The notes beneath the pieces are model-generated. The model was not told where the DNA came from. It did not search any database and was given only the letters and a program-made list of their open reading frames with translations. From contig NZ_SCKT01000002.1 in the NCBI RefSeq assembly GCF_014155765.1, positions 646,165-710,164 of the forward strand: DNA of 64,000 nucleotides, in the 5' to 3' direction. Both the position numbers and the translations under genes were made by a program. How positions within the stretch are numbered: position 1 is the first letter of the stretch; each line of letters begins with the position of its first letter. Shown here in pieces: positions 36,546 through 45,007 of this stretch. This stretch comes from Pantoea dispersa (lineage in GTDB: Bacteria > Pseudomonadota > Gammaproteobacteria > Enterobacterales > Enterobacteriaceae).

Positions 36546-37913
36546 TTATCTCTGCTCAGCGCTGCGCTGGCGCCACGGATCTTTCACCATGGCAACCGCC
36601 AGTGCGCCAATCATCAGGACTGCCGCCACCGCCAACAGCGCCCACATAAAGCCGCCGGTAGACTGACGCACATAGCCGATCAGCGACGGGCCGAAGAAGC
36701 CGCCGAGATTACCAATCGAGACAATCATGGCTAAGCCGCCTGCCGCGGCATTGCCAGTTAAAAAGCCGGAAGGCAGCGCCCAGAACGAGGCCTGAAACGC
36801 CAGAATACCGCTGACGGTGCAGCACAGCGCCAGCATTTTGATCACCGGCGCATCGCTCAGCGCGCTGCACATCAGGGCTAAGGCGGCGATCACCAGCGCG
36901 CCGCTGATCCAGCGAATACGGTGCGCTGATGCATTAGCGCGGCGCGCCCACAACAGCATGCTCACGGCACCGCAGACATAGGGCAGCGCGGCAAGAAAGC
37001 CGGTTGCCGTATGGCTCACGCCGAGCTGTTTGATGATCTGCGGCATCCACAGTCCCACACCGATCGAACCCACAATGCCGCAAAAGTTAATAAACGCCAG
37101 CAGATACAGCAGCGGATTGCGCAGCGCGTCGCGCATCTGGGAACCGTGCGTTGCCGCGATTTGCTGCTGCTCATCGGCCAGCCGCCTGCTCAGCAACTGC
37201 TGTTCACGCGGCGCCAGCCAGCGCGCTTTCTCCGGCCGGTCGCTCAGCACAAACAGGCACATGATGCCGAGGATCACCGCCGGTAAGCCTTCAATCAACA
37301 GCAGCCACTGCCAGTTACGGATATGCTCATGGCCGGTGATCTGCATCAGCGCGCCGGAAATCGGTGAGCCGATGATATTGGCCACCGGAATGCCGACCAG
37401 GAACGCGGCGGTGATTTTGGCGCGCCAGCTGCCGGGGAACCAGTAGGTAAAGAACAGATAGATGCCAGGCGTAAAGCCGGCCTCTGCTACGCCGAGACAG
37501 AAGCGCGCAACGGCAAAGCTGACGGGGCCGCTGATGAACGCGGTCGCCATTGAAATCAATCCCCACGAAATCATGATGCGCGCGATCCAGATGCGCGCGC
37601 CCACTTTTTGCATGATCAGGTTGCTGGGAATTTCAAACAGGAAATAGCCGATAAAAAACATGCCCGCGCCAAAGCCAAACTGTTCGGCGGTGATGCCGAG
37701 ATCGGCGTTCATGCCCAGCGCGGCAAAGCTGACGTTGGTGCGGTCAAGGTAGCTGACCACATAACAGATAAAGATAAACGGCAGAATGCGACGAAAGGCT
37801 TTGGCGGCCGCCTGCTCACTGTCCTGGAAATCCTGTTCGCTGAGCGTTTCATGGCGGGGTGGCACCGCAGCCGGCTGAGCCGGCGCAGGGCTGGATGTTG
37901 AGTGCAGGGTCAT
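36546..37913 (-). CDS. MFS transporter, ACS family (last gene of RraA-type operon)
   Basis: 455 residues, twelve membrane segments plus a hydrophilic Pro/Ala-rich N-terminus of about 30 residues. ACS pattern: RILPFIFICYVVSYLDRTNVSFAAL and EAGFTPGIYLFFTYWFPGSWRAK. CCGGAGATTACT precedes the ATG. It is 38 bp after the lactonase gene, last in the operon rraA-like, hydroxyacid dehydrogenase, lactonase, MFS. It converges on the other ACS transporter; the two are paralogues and may take different forms of one substrate, such as acid and lactone (inference). Confidence 0.9.
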   Translation of the reverse strand: MTLHSTSSPAPAQPAAVPPRHETLSEQDFQDSEQAAAKAFRRILPFIFICYVVSYLDRTNVSFAALGMNADLGITAEQFGFGAGMFFIGYFLFEIPSNLIMQKVGARIWIARIMISWGLISMATAFISGPVSFAVARFCLGVAEAGFTPGIYLFFTYWFPGSWRAKITAAFLVGIPVANIIGSPISGALMQITGHEHIRNWQWLLLIEGLPAVILGIMCLFVLSDRPEKARWLAPREQQLLSRRLADEQQQIAATHGSQMRDALRNPLLYLLAFINFCGIVGSIGVGLWMPQIIKQLGVSHTATGFLAALPYVCGAVSMLLWARRANASAHRIRWISGALVIAALALMCSALSDAPVIKMLALCCTVSGILAFQASFWALPSGFLTGNAAAGGLAMIVSIGNLGGFFGPSLIGYVRQSTGGFMWALLAVAAVLMIGALAVAMVKDPWRQRSAEQR

Positions 37914-37951
37914 AGTAATCTCCGGTGCGTTCGGATGACGCAGAGTTGTAG

Positions 37952-38884
37952 TCAGAGAAACGAGGTATCGATGGCCGGCAACGTGCGGCCTGGCGTGTTC
38001 TGGGTACAGGTCAGGATGCTGCCGCTGACCGATTCGGTGATAAACAGCTGATTAAGGTCGGCCCCGCCGAAGCACAGGTTGGTGGTGGAGCGACCCAGTG
38101 GACTGAGCAGAATCTCTTCCGGTTCAGCCAGATCGTTAAGACGCCAGACGCGCCCCAGGCCGGGATTGGCGATCAGCAGTTCGCCGCGCTGATTGATGGT
38201 CAGCCCGTCCGGCCCGCTGGGTCCGTGCGAGGTAAAGAACAGTCCAACTTTGCTCACCGAACCATCCGCCAGCAGCGGCACGCGCCACACGCAGTTGCCG
38301 CGCGTCATCGCCACGTACAGGATTTTCTCATCCGGCGACAGCACCAGGCCGTTCGGGCTCGGGCAGTTATCCAGCAGCAGATCCAGCCGGCCATCCGGGC
38401 TGAGCCGATAGACGCGTCCGCTGGCATCGTGCAGCCCGGTCTGGCCCTGATCGGTAAAATAGAGATTGCCGCGGCTGTCGGGGGTTAAGTCGTTGACGCC
38501 GCGAAAGCTTTCGCTGTTACGCCGCGTCAGCCACGGCGTGATAGTGGCGCTGCTGATTGACAGCTTCATCAGGCCGTTACGGTAATCGGTGATGATTAGC
38601 GTGTCCGGATCGGTCAGCTTCATGCCGTTGGGCTCACCGTCATACTGCACCACCAGCTCCCAGTTGCCGCTCATATCGACGCGAAAGATGCGGCCATAGG
38701 GAATATCGGTGACATACAGACAGCCGGAGGGATGCCACACCGGGCCTTCGAGAAAGGAGTCGGTAAGCTGGCCGCCGCGATTGGCGGCAGCCCAGACATT
38801 GCCGGCGTCCGGCCGGCGAAACGCTTCAGGCAGGCGCGAAAACAGCGTTAACTCGCGCACCTCCGGTACGGTGAGTACGGTCAT
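37952..38884 (-). CDS. SMP-30/gluconolactonase family lactonase
   Basis: Six-bladed beta-propeller metal-dependent lactonase opening a sugar lactone. 310 residues. Metal ligands are visible: Glu in FLEGPVWHPSG, Asn in GVNDLTPDSRGNLYFTD, Asn in SPNGLVLSPDEKILYVA and Asp in GPSGPDGLTINQRGE. Its ATG overlaps the stop of the dehydrogenase gene upstream (ATGA). Second-to-last gene of the operon. It implies that a lactone is an intermediate or the imported compound. Confidence 0.9.
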   Translation of the reverse strand: MTVLTVPEVRELTLFSRLPEAFRRPDAGNVWAAANRGGQLTDSFLEGPVWHPSGCLYVTDIPYGRIFRVDMSGNWELVVQYDGEPNGMKLTDPDTLIITDYRNGLMKLSISSATITPWLTRRNSESFRGVNDLTPDSRGNLYFTDQGQTGLHDASGRVYRLSPDGRLDLLLDNCPSPNGLVLSPDEKILYVAMTRGNCVWRVPLLADGSVSKVGLFFTSHGPSGPDGLTINQRGELLIANPGLGRVWRLNDLAEPEEILLSPLGRSTTNLCFGGADLNQLFITESVSGSILTCTQNTPGRTLPAIDTSFL

Positions 38885-39819
38885 GATACCGCCTCCTGCT
38901 CCTGCAGAACCTGTAACGCGTTGCGCGCGGCACCGGTGCCCATGCGCACGTAAGCATTGTCGCTCACGCCGCCAATGTGCGGCGTAATAATCACGTTGTT
39001 AAGCGACTGCCACAAATGCGGTGCATTCAGCGGCTCGCTGGTGAAGCTGTCCAGTCCGGCGGCACGCAGTGTGCCGTTTTGCAGCGCGGTCGCCACCGCC
39101 TGATCGTCAATCAGTCCGCCGCGCGCGGTGTTGACCAGAATCGCGCCAGGCTTAAAACGGGCGAGGGCGGCCGCGTTGATCATCTGGTGATTGCTGTCCG
39201 TCAGCGGACAGTGCAGCGACACCACATCGGCACGGCTGTACAGTTCATCCAGTGATTCAACCGCTTCACAGCCAGCCGGCAAGGTTTGCGCATAAGGATC
39301 GTAGGCCAGCACCTGCATACCGAAGGCCTGGCCGATGCGCGCCACGCGGCTGCCGATGGCGCCCAGACCGACCAGGCCGAGTGTGCGTCCTTCCAGCTCC
39401 AGCGATTTATGCTGCGCTTTATCCCAGTGTCCGTCGCGCATCCGGCGGTCCAGCTGCGGCACCGATTTAGCACAGGCGAGGATCAGCGCCCACGCATGCT
39501 CCGACACGGCAGCGGCATTGGCACCCACTGCCGCGCGGACCGCAATCTGGCGTTCCGCCGCTGCCTGCTGATCGATAACGTCAATACCGCTGCCGTGCTT
39601 GGAGATCACGCGCAGCGCCGGCGCGGCGTCCATGATGCGCCCGTTGATTTTGCCGTAGCGCACAATGATCGCCTGAGGATTATGGCGCTCACACAGCGCG
39701 ATCAAATCGGCTTCCTGCGGCTGGCGTCCGGCATAAATCAGCTGATAGTCCTGCAGCAGCTCGACGGCTTCAGCAGCCAGGTCACTGCCGGTGATGAGGA
39801 TAGTTTTTACGTTGCTCAT
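38881..39819 (-). CDS. D-2-hydroxyacid dehydrogenase, SerA-like
   Basis: NAD-dependent 2-hydroxyacid dehydrogenase. 312 residues: Rossmann motif LVGLGAIGSRVARIGQAFG, and the catalytic Arg, Glu and His in NTARGGLIDDQ, DSFTSEPLNAP and ITPHIGGVSDN. It lacks the ACT domain of biosynthetic SerA, so a catabolic role fits. Its ATG overlaps the stop of the RraA-type gene by 1 bp (TAATG), and its end overlaps the lactonase gene by 4 bp. Confidence 0.9.
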   Translation of the reverse strand: MSNVKTILITGSDLAAEAVELLQDYQLIYAGRQPQEADLIALCERHNPQAIIVRYGKINGRIMDAAPALRVISKHGSGIDVIDQQAAAERQIAVRAAVGANAAAVSEHAWALILACAKSVPQLDRRMRDGHWDKAQHKSLELEGRTLGLVGLGAIGSRVARIGQAFGMQVLAYDPYAQTLPAGCEAVESLDELYSRADVVSLHCPLTDSNHQMINAAALARFKPGAILVNTARGGLIDDQAVATALQNGTLRAAGLDSFTSEPLNAPHLWQSLNNVIITPHIGGVSDNAYVRMGTGAARNALQVLQEQEAVS

Positions 39820-40511
39820 TACAGCGATTCTCCTTCTGCTAACATACCCGCCGCGCGCAGGGCACCTTCCAGCCAGCCCGGACGCAAATCGCCCTGCTTA
39901 ATACCCGCGATGCGGCGCGTTTCGGCGTCCAGCTTCTTCGCCGCCAGGGCAATGATGCGTTCCACATACTGTTTAGCGATCACCACCACGCCATCGGCAT
40001 CGCCGACCACCAGGTCGCCCGGCTCAATCGACGCACCGGCCACCGACACCGGATGGTTCACGCGTCCGGGAATACTTTTGGTGGGGCCGCTTGGGTTGAG
40101 GCCGGCAGCAAACACCGGATAGCTGCCCTGCGCGAGGGCGTCAGCATCACGCACCGCGCCATCAATGATGATGCCGGCGATGCCGGACGCTTCGGCCTGG
40201 GTTGCCATGATTTCACCCAGCAGCGCGCAACTGATGTCGCCTTTGCCGTCCACCACCAGCACATCACCCGGCTGGGCGATAGCCAGCGCCGCGTGAATCG
40301 CCAGGTTATCGCCCGGACGCACTTCCACCGTGATGGCCGGCCCGGCGACTTTCATCTGCGGCGACAGCGGCTTAACGCGGCCATGCAGGGTGCCGCGACG
40401 ACCGGCGACATCGGCCAGAATCGCGGCCTGGAATGCGGCGGCCTGGCTGACGGACAGGGCGCTGACGCGCTCGATGTTGCGGTTGATCAGGTTATTTGCA
40501 GAGACAGACAT
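39819..40511 (-). CDS. RraA-type aldolase/decarboxylase
   Basis: 230 residues of the RraA / 4-hydroxy-4-methyl-2-oxoglutarate (HMG/CHA) aldolase family. Members cleave branched hydroxy-keto acids or decarboxylate oxaloacetate; RraA itself inhibits RNase E. The active-site region VVDGKGDISCALLGEIMATQ and DGAVRDADAL with the metal-facing Arg-Asp is present, and GDLVVGDADGVVVI is typical. It is about 70 residues longer than RNase E inhibitor RraA, has an aldolase-type length, and heads a catabolic operon, so the enzyme role is favoured. GAGGTG precedes the ATG; palindrome B lies 18-54 bp upstream. Confidence 0.87.
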   Translation of the reverse strand: MSVSANNLINRNIERVSALSVSQAAAFQAAILADVAGRRGTLHGRVKPLSPQMKVAGPAITVEVRPGDNLAIHAALAIAQPGDVLVVDGKGDISCALLGEIMATQAEASGIAGIIIDGAVRDADALAQGSYPVFAAGLNPSGPTKSIPGRVNHPVSVAGASIEPGDLVVGDADGVVVIAKQYVERIIALAAKKLDAETRRIAGIKQGDLRPGWLEGALRAAGMLAEGESL

Positions 40512-40528
40512 AATTCACCTCGTGGTTT

Positions 40529-40565
40529 GTTTTACCTGGTACAACAATGTTGTACAATATAAAAC
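40529..40565. promoter_or_regulatory. 37-bp palindromic operator, site B (candidate IclR site)
   Basis: Perfect 17-bp core palindrome GTACAACAATGTTGTAC at 40539-40555, flanked at 3 nt by GTTTTAC and ATAAAAC. It lies 18 bp upstream of the RraA-type start and 117 bp upstream of the divergent IclR gene. Same architecture and spacing as site A at 34998-35034. Confidence 0.85.
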
Positions 40566-40681
40566 AACTATATCGACGATCTGACGCCGCATGCCAGTGT
40601 TACGAAGGTGTTTGTGATGTAAACACGATGTGACTCACAGTTTTCAGGTACACTCAGGACGGCACAAATCAGGAGGAAAAA

Positions 40682-41395
40682 ATGGGAAATGAAGGCGTTA
40701 ATGCGGTGGAGAAGGCGTTGTCCCTGCTGGATTGTTTTAAGCCGGGCGAAGAGAGCCTGTCGCTAACTGCGCTGTCGCAGCTTTCCGGCTATCACAAAAC
40801 CACTGTCTATCGTCTGATGAACTCGCTGGAAAGGATGGGCTATGTGGTGCGCAGTGACAGCGGTGTCTACACGCTCGGCCCGCGTCTGTTATACCTCGGC
40901 AAGCTTTATGAGCAATCATTCCATCTGGCCAGCGTGGTGCAGCCGGAATTGCAGGCGCTGGCAACGGCGACCAACGAGAGCGCCAGCTGGTACGTACTGG
41001 ATAACGGCCAGCGTCTGTGCCTGTTTCGTGCTGAATCGTCTGATGGCCTGCGTCATACGCGCCTGCCGGGGACGATTTTTCCGCTCGATAACTCAGCCAT
41101 CAGTAAGGTGCTGCGTTTCTGGGGCATGAATGAAAATCTCTTCGATGCGCTGCCGTCGCTGCCAATATTCAGCTCAGGCGCGCGCGATCCGCACATCGCG
41201 GCCTTTGCCGTACCGGTATTCGCCGAAAATGATCGGCTGACCGCTGCGCTGGCGCTGACTGGCCCGGTTTCGCGTCTGACGCTGAATCGCAAAGATGAAG
41301 AGTTAGGTGTGTTGATGCGCGAAGCGGCTGCACGCCTGTCAGCCAAACTGGGCGCGCGCAAAGCATTTTGTGATGCGGTTTATGCGGCTAAATAA
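40682..41395 (+). CDS. IclR-family transcriptional regulator
   Basis: Predicted regulator of the divergent RraA-type operon and the MFS gene at 35083, through the matching palindromes. 237 residues: winged helix about 8-65 (VEKALSLLDCFKPGE, LTALSQLSGYHKTTVYRLMNSLERMGYVV), IclR effector domain after it (LPGTIFPLDNSAISKVLRF, IAAFAVPVFAENDRLTAALALTGP). AGGAGGAAAAA is a strong ribosome-binding site. The effector is probably the substrate or an intermediate of the flanking genes. Confidence 0.92.
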   Translation: MGNEGVNAVEKALSLLDCFKPGEESLSLTALSQLSGYHKTTVYRLMNSLERMGYVVRSDSGVYTLGPRLLYLGKLYEQSFHLASVVQPELQALATATNESASWYVLDNGQRLCLFRAESSDGLRHTRLPGTIFPLDNSAISKVLRFWGMNENLFDALPSLPIFSSGARDPHIAAFAVPVFAENDRLTAALALTGPVSRLTLNRKDEELGVLMREAAARLSAKLGARKAFCDAVYAAK

Positions 41396-41542
41396 GGCTG
41401 CGCATTAATCACTCACCGGCGGGCCAGCAGGCCTGCCGCACTCCTTCGGATTTTTCAAAGCAACACCTCAGTTAATGCTGTTTTCCCTGCTGCGCTAAGC
41501 CCGGTATACCTTGCGGAAACCAATTAAACGCTGGCAGGCATC

Positions 41543-41968
41543 ATGAGCACCCATACCCGCATCCGCAAATTCAACACCAAAGATACCTATCCTAATCAGT
41601 CGCTGGACAACGACCTGTGTCAGGCCGTGCGCGCCGGCAACACCGTTTACGTGCGTGGTCAGATTGGCACCGACTTCGAAGGCAACCTGGTGGGGCTGGG
41701 CGATCCGGCAGCGCAGGCCGAGCAGGCGATGAAAAACGTGAAGCAACTGCTCGAAGAAGCGGGCAGCGACCTGTCGCACATCGTGAAAACCACCACCTAC
41801 ATCATCGACCCGCGCTATCGCGAGCCGGTGTATCAGGTGGTCGGCAAGTGGCTGAAAGGCGTGTTTCCCATCTCCACCGGTCTGGTGATCTCGGGACTGG
41901 GCCAGCCGCAGTGGCTGATGGAGATCGACGTGATTGCGGTAATCCCCGACGACTGGCAGCCACAATAA
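41543..41968 (+). CDS. Rid (YjgF/YER057c/UK114) family protein lacking the deaminase Arg
   Basis: Small trimeric Rid-fold protein, 141 residues. Rid features: QAVRAGNTVYVRGQIGTDFEG, QAEQAMKNVKQLLEEAGSDLSHIVKTTTYIID. The catalytic Arg of RidA (R105, FPARS) is absent: the aligned segment reads FPISTGL, with Ser111 at that place. So it is unlikely to be a true 2-iminobutanoate deaminase and belongs to one of the other Rid subgroups. First gene of an eight-gene plus-strand operon; the next gene starts 13 bp after its stop. Confidence 0.87.
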   Translation: MSTHTRIRKFNTKDTYPNQSLDNDLCQAVRAGNTVYVRGQIGTDFEGNLVGLGDPAAQAEQAMKNVKQLLEEAGSDLSHIVKTTTYIIDPRYREPVYQVVGKWLKGVFPISTGLVISGLGQPQWLMEIDVIAVIPDDWQPQ

Positions 41969-41981
41969 GGAGCGCCGCATC

Positions 41982-42656
41982 ATGACGTTATCGATTGTTG
42001 GACGCTGCGCGCAAACCGGCCAGCTGGGCATCGCGGTCAGCTCGTCGAGTATTGCGGTCGGCGCACGCTGTCCGTGGCTGCGCGCCGGTGTCGGCGCGGT
42101 CTCCACGCAGAACATCACGCTGCCGGCGCTGGGCCCGCGCATTCTTGATCGGCTGAGTCAGGGCGAGACGGCGCAGCAGGCGCTGCAGAGCGGTCTTGCC
42201 AGCGATGACTTTTTTGATTATCGCCAGCTTACGGTGCTGGCGGCCGACGGCAGCAGTGCCTGCTTCAGCGGAACGCACACGCTGGGGGTGAATCACGCGC
42301 TGTGCGGCAGCGACTGCGTAGCGGCCGGTAATTTGCTGGCGAATCCCGAGGTGATTTCGGCGATGGTCAGCGCGTTTACGCAGCAGCCGGGCGAACTGGC
42401 CGCACGGTTAATCGCGGCCATGCAGGCCGGGATGGCCGCCGGAGGCGAAGCCGGGCCGGTTCACTCGTCGGCGCTGGCGGTGGTGGGCGAACAGCCGTGG
42501 CCGCTGGTTGATCTGCGCGTTGACTGGACGGAGGGCGATCCCATCGCGGAACTTCATCAGCTGTGGCTGGCCTATCAGCCGCAGATGCAGGATTACCTGA
42601 CGCGCGCGCTCAATCCCACGCTGGCACCCCGTTACGGCGTGCCGGGCGATGAATAA
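41982..42656 (+). CDS. DUF1028 protein (Ntn-hydrolase-like)
   Basis: 224 residues of DUF1028, a family with an N-terminal-nucleophile-hydrolase-like fold and no settled activity. Typical start TLSIVGRCAQTGQLGIAVSSSSIAVGARCPWLRAGVGAVSTQ and later VAAGNLLANPEVISAMVSAF. AATAAGGAGCGCCGC precedes the ATG. Members often sit beside M20 deacylases and Rid proteins, as here, suggesting a role in opening or trimming an amide (inference). Confidence 0.85.
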   Translation: MTLSIVGRCAQTGQLGIAVSSSSIAVGARCPWLRAGVGAVSTQNITLPALGPRILDRLSQGETAQQALQSGLASDDFFDYRQLTVLAADGSSACFSGTHTLGVNHALCGSDCVAAGNLLANPEVISAMVSAFTQQPGELAARLIAAMQAGMAAGGEAGPVHSSALAVVGEQPWPLVDLRVDWTEGDPIAELHQLWLAYQPQMQDYLTRALNPTLAPRYGVPGDE

Positions 42657-42671
42657 GCGTGAGGAGACGCG

Positions 42672-43823
42672 ATGCTGACCAGCCGTAACCTGCTCGAACA
42701 TCTGGTGGCTTTCGACACCACCAGCCGCGAATCCAATCTCGCGCTGATCGATTTCTGCTGGCGCTACCTCAGCGGGCTCGGCGTGACCTGTGAACTGATG
42801 CACAACGCAGAACGCAGCAAGGCCAATCTCTATGCGCGGCTCGGGCCAGCCGGCAGCGGCGGGGTGATGCTATCGGGCCACAGCGACGTGGTACCGGTTG
42901 ATGGCCAGACGTGGACGGTGCCGCCGTTTGCGCTCACCGAACGCGACGGCAAGCTGTACGGACGCGGCACGGCAGACATGAAAGGCTTCCTCGCCTGCAT
43001 GCTGGCTGCCGTGCCGCATTTTCTCGCCCAGCCGCTGCGTCAGCCGCTGCACCTGGCTATCTCCTATGACGAAGAGGTGGGTTGCCTCGGCGTGCGCTCG
43101 CTGGTGAAGGCGCTGGCGCAGCGCAGCGATCGACCGGCGATCTGCCTGATTGGCGAGCCGACAGAGTTGCGTCCGGTGCTGGGCCACAAAGGCAAGCTGG
43201 CAATGCGCTGCGACGTGCAGGGCGCGGCCTGCCACTCGGCATACGCGCCGCAGGGCGTCAATGCGATTGAATACGCCGCGAAGCTGATCCAGCACTTAAC
43301 TGTCATCGGTGAACGTCTGGCGGCGCCGGAACGACAGGATGCGCGCTTCGATCCGCCGTTTACCACCGTGCAAACCGGGGTGATCCACGGCGGGCGCGCG
43401 CTGAATATCGTGCCAGACGCCTGCAGTTTTGATTTCGAAGTGCGCACCCTGCCGCAGGATGATGCACAGCAGGTGGCAGATGAGCTGGTGGCGTATGCGC
43501 AGCAGACACTGGAGCCGCAGATGCGCGCGGTGCAGCCCGCCAGCGCCATCCGCTTCTCGCCGCTCAGCGCCTATCCCGGGCTGGATACCGCCGCGCACAG
43601 TGTCGCGGCACAGCTGATTGCCCGGCTGAGCGGCAGCGACAGCTTCAGCACCGTGGCGTTTGGCACTGAAGGCGGACTGTTTGCCGCCGCCGGCATCCCC
43701 TGCGTGGTGTGCGGTCCCGGCAGTATGGAGCAGGGCCATAAGCCCGACGAATTTATCACCCTCGCACAGCTGGACGCCTGTGACAGCCTGTTACGCCGGC
43801 TGGCGACCTGGATGTGCGAATGA
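42672..43823 (+). CDS. M20 deacylase, acetylornithine deacetylase (ArgE) type
   Basis: Zinc hydrolase removing an N-acyl group from an amino acid. 383 residues. Metal ligands follow ArgE: H70 and D72 in LSGHSDVVPV, D102 in GRGTADMKGF, and E134-E135 in SYDEEVGCLG (general base and ligand). The dimerisation lobe carries GKLAMRCDVQGAACHSAYAPQGVNAI. The context (no arg genes) suggests a catabolic N-acylamino acid or N-carbamoyl substrate rather than arginine synthesis. GTGAGGAGACGCG precedes the ATG. Confidence 0.9.
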   Translation: MLTSRNLLEHLVAFDTTSRESNLALIDFCWRYLSGLGVTCELMHNAERSKANLYARLGPAGSGGVMLSGHSDVVPVDGQTWTVPPFALTERDGKLYGRGTADMKGFLACMLAAVPHFLAQPLRQPLHLAISYDEEVGCLGVRSLVKALAQRSDRPAICLIGEPTELRPVLGHKGKLAMRCDVQGAACHSAYAPQGVNAIEYAAKLIQHLTVIGERLAAPERQDARFDPPFTTVQTGVIHGGRALNIVPDACSFDFEVRTLPQDDAQQVADELVAYAQQTLEPQMRAVQPASAIRFSPLSAYPGLDTAAHSVAAQLIARLSGSDSFSTVAFGTEGGLFAAAGIPCVVCGPGSMEQGHKPDEFITLAQLDACDSLLRRLATWMCE

Positions 43824-43861
43824 ACCCGTGACGAGCCACCCCGTCCGAATCCGGAGATTGT

Positions 43862-45004
43862 ATGGTCAGTGCAGAAGTAACCCCGTTTCCGCAGCCGCTG
43901 TCATCGGCACCGCATAAGGCCAACGTGGCGGTGCAGTTGGATGGCGTCCTGAAGCGCTTTGGTGATGCCATCGCGCTGCATAAAATTTCTCTCACCATCC
44001 ACGAAGGTGAGTTCATTACGCTGCTCGGCCCGTCCGGCTGCGGTAAAACCACGCTGCTGAACCTGATGGCCGGCTTTGCCGAAGCCGACGGCGGTGAGAT
44101 TTTTATCGATGGCGAACTGGTAACGGAAATCCCGCCCTATCAGCGCGAGATCGGCATCGTGTTTCAGAACTACGCGCTGTTTCCGCACATGACGGTGGAG
44201 AAAAACGTCGGCTACGGCTTGCGTATGCGCGGCGTGCCGAAAGCGGAAATCGCCGAGCGGGTCGGGCAGGCGCTGGCGCTGGTGAAGCTGGCGGGGTACG
44301 GCCAGCGCAAGCCGCGTGAACTGTCTGGCGGGCAGCAGCAGCGCGTGGCGCTGGCGCGTGCGCTGGTGATTCGTCCCAAAGTGTTGCTGCTGGATGAGCC
44401 ATTCTCCGCGCTGGATAAAAATTTGCGGTTATCCATGCAGGTCGAGCTGAAAGCGATTCAGCGCAAACTCGGCGTGACCACGGTCTTCGTCACCCACGAT
44501 CAGGGCGAAGCGCTGAGCATGAGCGACCGCGTGGTAGTGATGTCGGCCGGGCACGTGCGCCAGATCGGTCCGCCGGATGAGATCTATCGCCGACCGCAGG
44601 ATCCGTTTGTCGCCAGCTTCGTCGGTGACGTGAACATTCTGCCGGGCCGCTACGCCGGCCGCGACACCAGCGCGCTGCTGGAGCTGGGCGGCAACACGCT
44701 GCGCCTGCCGGCCAAACGGGTGCAGGCCAGCGTCGGCGACCGGCTCGATGTGTATGTGCGTCCGGAAAATGTGCAGCTGGCGCCGCTCGGTCCGCAGGCG
44801 CTGCTCAGCGCCACGGTGCTGACGCACGTGTTTCAGGGCGATCACGTTGACGTGCACCTCGACATTCCGGCGCTCGGCAGTGCCTCACTGTTTGCCCGTC
44901 AGTCCGGACTGGAGGCGCTGACGCGCTGGCCGGTCGGCAGCGTGGTGGGGCTGACGTTTGATGACGAGGGCGTTTGCGCCTTCACCAGCGACGCACAGGG
45001 TTAA
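43862..45004 (+). CDS. ABC transporter ATPase, polyamine type (PotA-like)
   Basis: 380 residues: Walker A GPSGCGKT at 56-63, Q-loop VFQNYALFPHMTV, signature LSGGQQQRVALARAL, Walker B VLLLDEPFSALD, switch VTHDQGEA, and a C-terminal TOBE domain (DRLDVYVRPENVQL). It has no permease beside it; the only matching parts in the window are the binding protein and two permeases at 49342-52117, which lack an ATPase. The two sets almost certainly form one importer, tying the two operons into one system. Confidence 0.93.
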   Translation: MVSAEVTPFPQPLSSAPHKANVAVQLDGVLKRFGDAIALHKISLTIHEGEFITLLGPSGCGKTTLLNLMAGFAEADGGEIFIDGELVTEIPPYQREIGIVFQNYALFPHMTVEKNVGYGLRMRGVPKAEIAERVGQALALVKLAGYGQRKPRELSGGQQQRVALARALVIRPKVLLLDEPFSALDKNLRLSMQVELKAIQRKLGVTTVFVTHDQGEALSMSDRVVVMSAGHVRQIGPPDEIYRRPQDPFVASFVGDVNILPGRYAGRDTSALLELGGNTLRLPAKRVQASVGDRLDVYVRPENVQLAPLGPQALLSATVLTHVFQGDHVDVHLDIPALGSASLFARQSGLEALTRWPVGSVVGLTFDDEGVCAFTSDAQG

Positions 45005-45007
45005 CGC

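Noticed and set aside
39819-40511. RraA, inhibitor of RNase E.
   Set aside because: About 70 residues longer than RraA and first in a catabolic operon; an HMG/CHA aldolase-type enzyme fits better.
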